This document shows positions 5,128 through 5,258 of a stretch of DNA of 5,258 bases, in pieces. Source of the stretch: Deltaproteobacteria bacterium (lineage in GTDB: Bacteria; Desulfobacterota; Anaeroferrophillalia; Anaeroferrophillales; Tharpellaceae); contig DAOVTG010000185.1 in NCBI GenBank assembly GCA_030633185.1, positions 1-5,258 of the forward strand. Reading direction: 5' to 3'. Below the pieces are notes generated by a model. The model was not told the DNA's origin and ran no database searches. It saw nothing but the letters and a program-made list of their open reading frames with translations. Made by a program: the position numbers and the translations under genes. Position 1 is the stretch's first letter, and every line of letters starts with the position of its first letter.

Positions 5128-5258
5128 ACCCGAGCCTCCCCTAAAGCCAGCAAAAAGAAACAAAACATACGGCTATAGGCCATCTGCATGGGAAATGAAA
5201 AAAACATGATCACCGAAAAGGCCAGAAGTGAAGCGCTAAGCGGCAAACGCCAATCTTC
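5106..5258 (-). CDS. C-terminal tail of an integral membrane protein, possibly O-antigen ligase-like (partial)
   Basis: An open frame enters from beyond the window and ends at TAA 5108-5106, leaving 50 residues. They are strongly hydrophobic: LPLSASLLAFSVIMFF, then SFPMQ, then MFCFFLLALG, followed by a short polar tail. This looks like the last one or two membrane helices of a polytopic protein. A short phenylalanine-rich helix, an SFP(M/L)Q turn and a final helix ending LALG remind me of the C-terminus of O-antigen ligase/polymerase (Wzy/WaaL) proteins, but 50 residues cannot prove it. The frame overlaps gspE by 22 bases and contains the gspE ribosome binding site. Co-transcription with the T2SS genes is therefore likely, and it may be the upstream gene of the operon. 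Confidence 0.6.
   Translation of the reverse strand, partial: EDWRLPLSASLLAFSVIMFFSFPMQMAYSRMFCFFLLALGEARVWPESSS
5135..5141 (-). promoter_or_regulatory. Strong ribosome binding site that fixes the gspE start
   Basis: GGGGAGG on the minus strand lies seven bases from the ATG at 5127. It is inside the last codons of the upstream membrane protein gene. It decides between the ATG at 5127 and the in-frame TTG at 5163. Confidence 0.85.

Overview
This window carries the core of a Gram-negative type II secretion system (T2SS) gene cluster. All genes lie on the minus strand, so the operon reads from high to low coordinates: end of an unidentified membrane protein gene (cut by the window edge), gspE, gspF, gspG, gspH, gspI, and the start of gspJ (cut at base 1). 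The E-F-G-H-I-J order is standard. The GspG-type calcium motif and the four-cysteine GspE mark it as T2SS rather than type IV pili. The source is a Gram-negative bacterium of moderate GC content. One intergenic repeat (1165-1291) resembles a dispersed repeat I recall from Desulfuromonas/Geobacter-type genomes, so Desulfobacterota is my best but unproven guess.

Layout: 5258-5106 is the C-terminal tail of an integral membrane protein, possibly of the O-antigen ligase family, overlapping gspE by 22 bases. 5127-3454 is gspE (motor ATPase) and 3450-2152 is gspF (inner-membrane platform), 3 bases apart. 2151-1735 is a 417-base gene-free gap. It holds a 285-bp element with inverted ends (1851-2135) and an AT-rich leader in front of gspG. 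1734-1291 is gspG (major pseudopilin). 1290-1122 is a second gene-free gap filled by a 127-bp foldback repeat that ends in the gspG stop codon, followed by a small hairpin just before gspH. 1121-594, 613-161 and 186-1 are gspH, gspI and gspJ, each overlapping the next by 20-26 bases and so probably translationally coupled.

How the genes work together: GspE hydrolyses ATP at the cytoplasmic face and drives GspF. GspG, H, I and J are made as prepilins, cleaved by a prepilin peptidase not encoded here, and assembled into the periplasmic pseudopilus that pushes folded substrates out through the secretin. GspH, I and J belong to the tip or minor set. GspC, D, K, L and M are not in the window; gspK would be expected beyond base 1.

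The most unusual part is not the proteins. The major pseudopilin gene gspG is bracketed on both sides by structured repeats inside an otherwise tightly packed operon. The upstream one looks like a non-autonomous REP/BIME-like element: GTAG next to a hairpin at each end, in inverted orientation, with a compensatory base change between the two hairpins, plus four internal GGGGTCA modules of alternating orientation.
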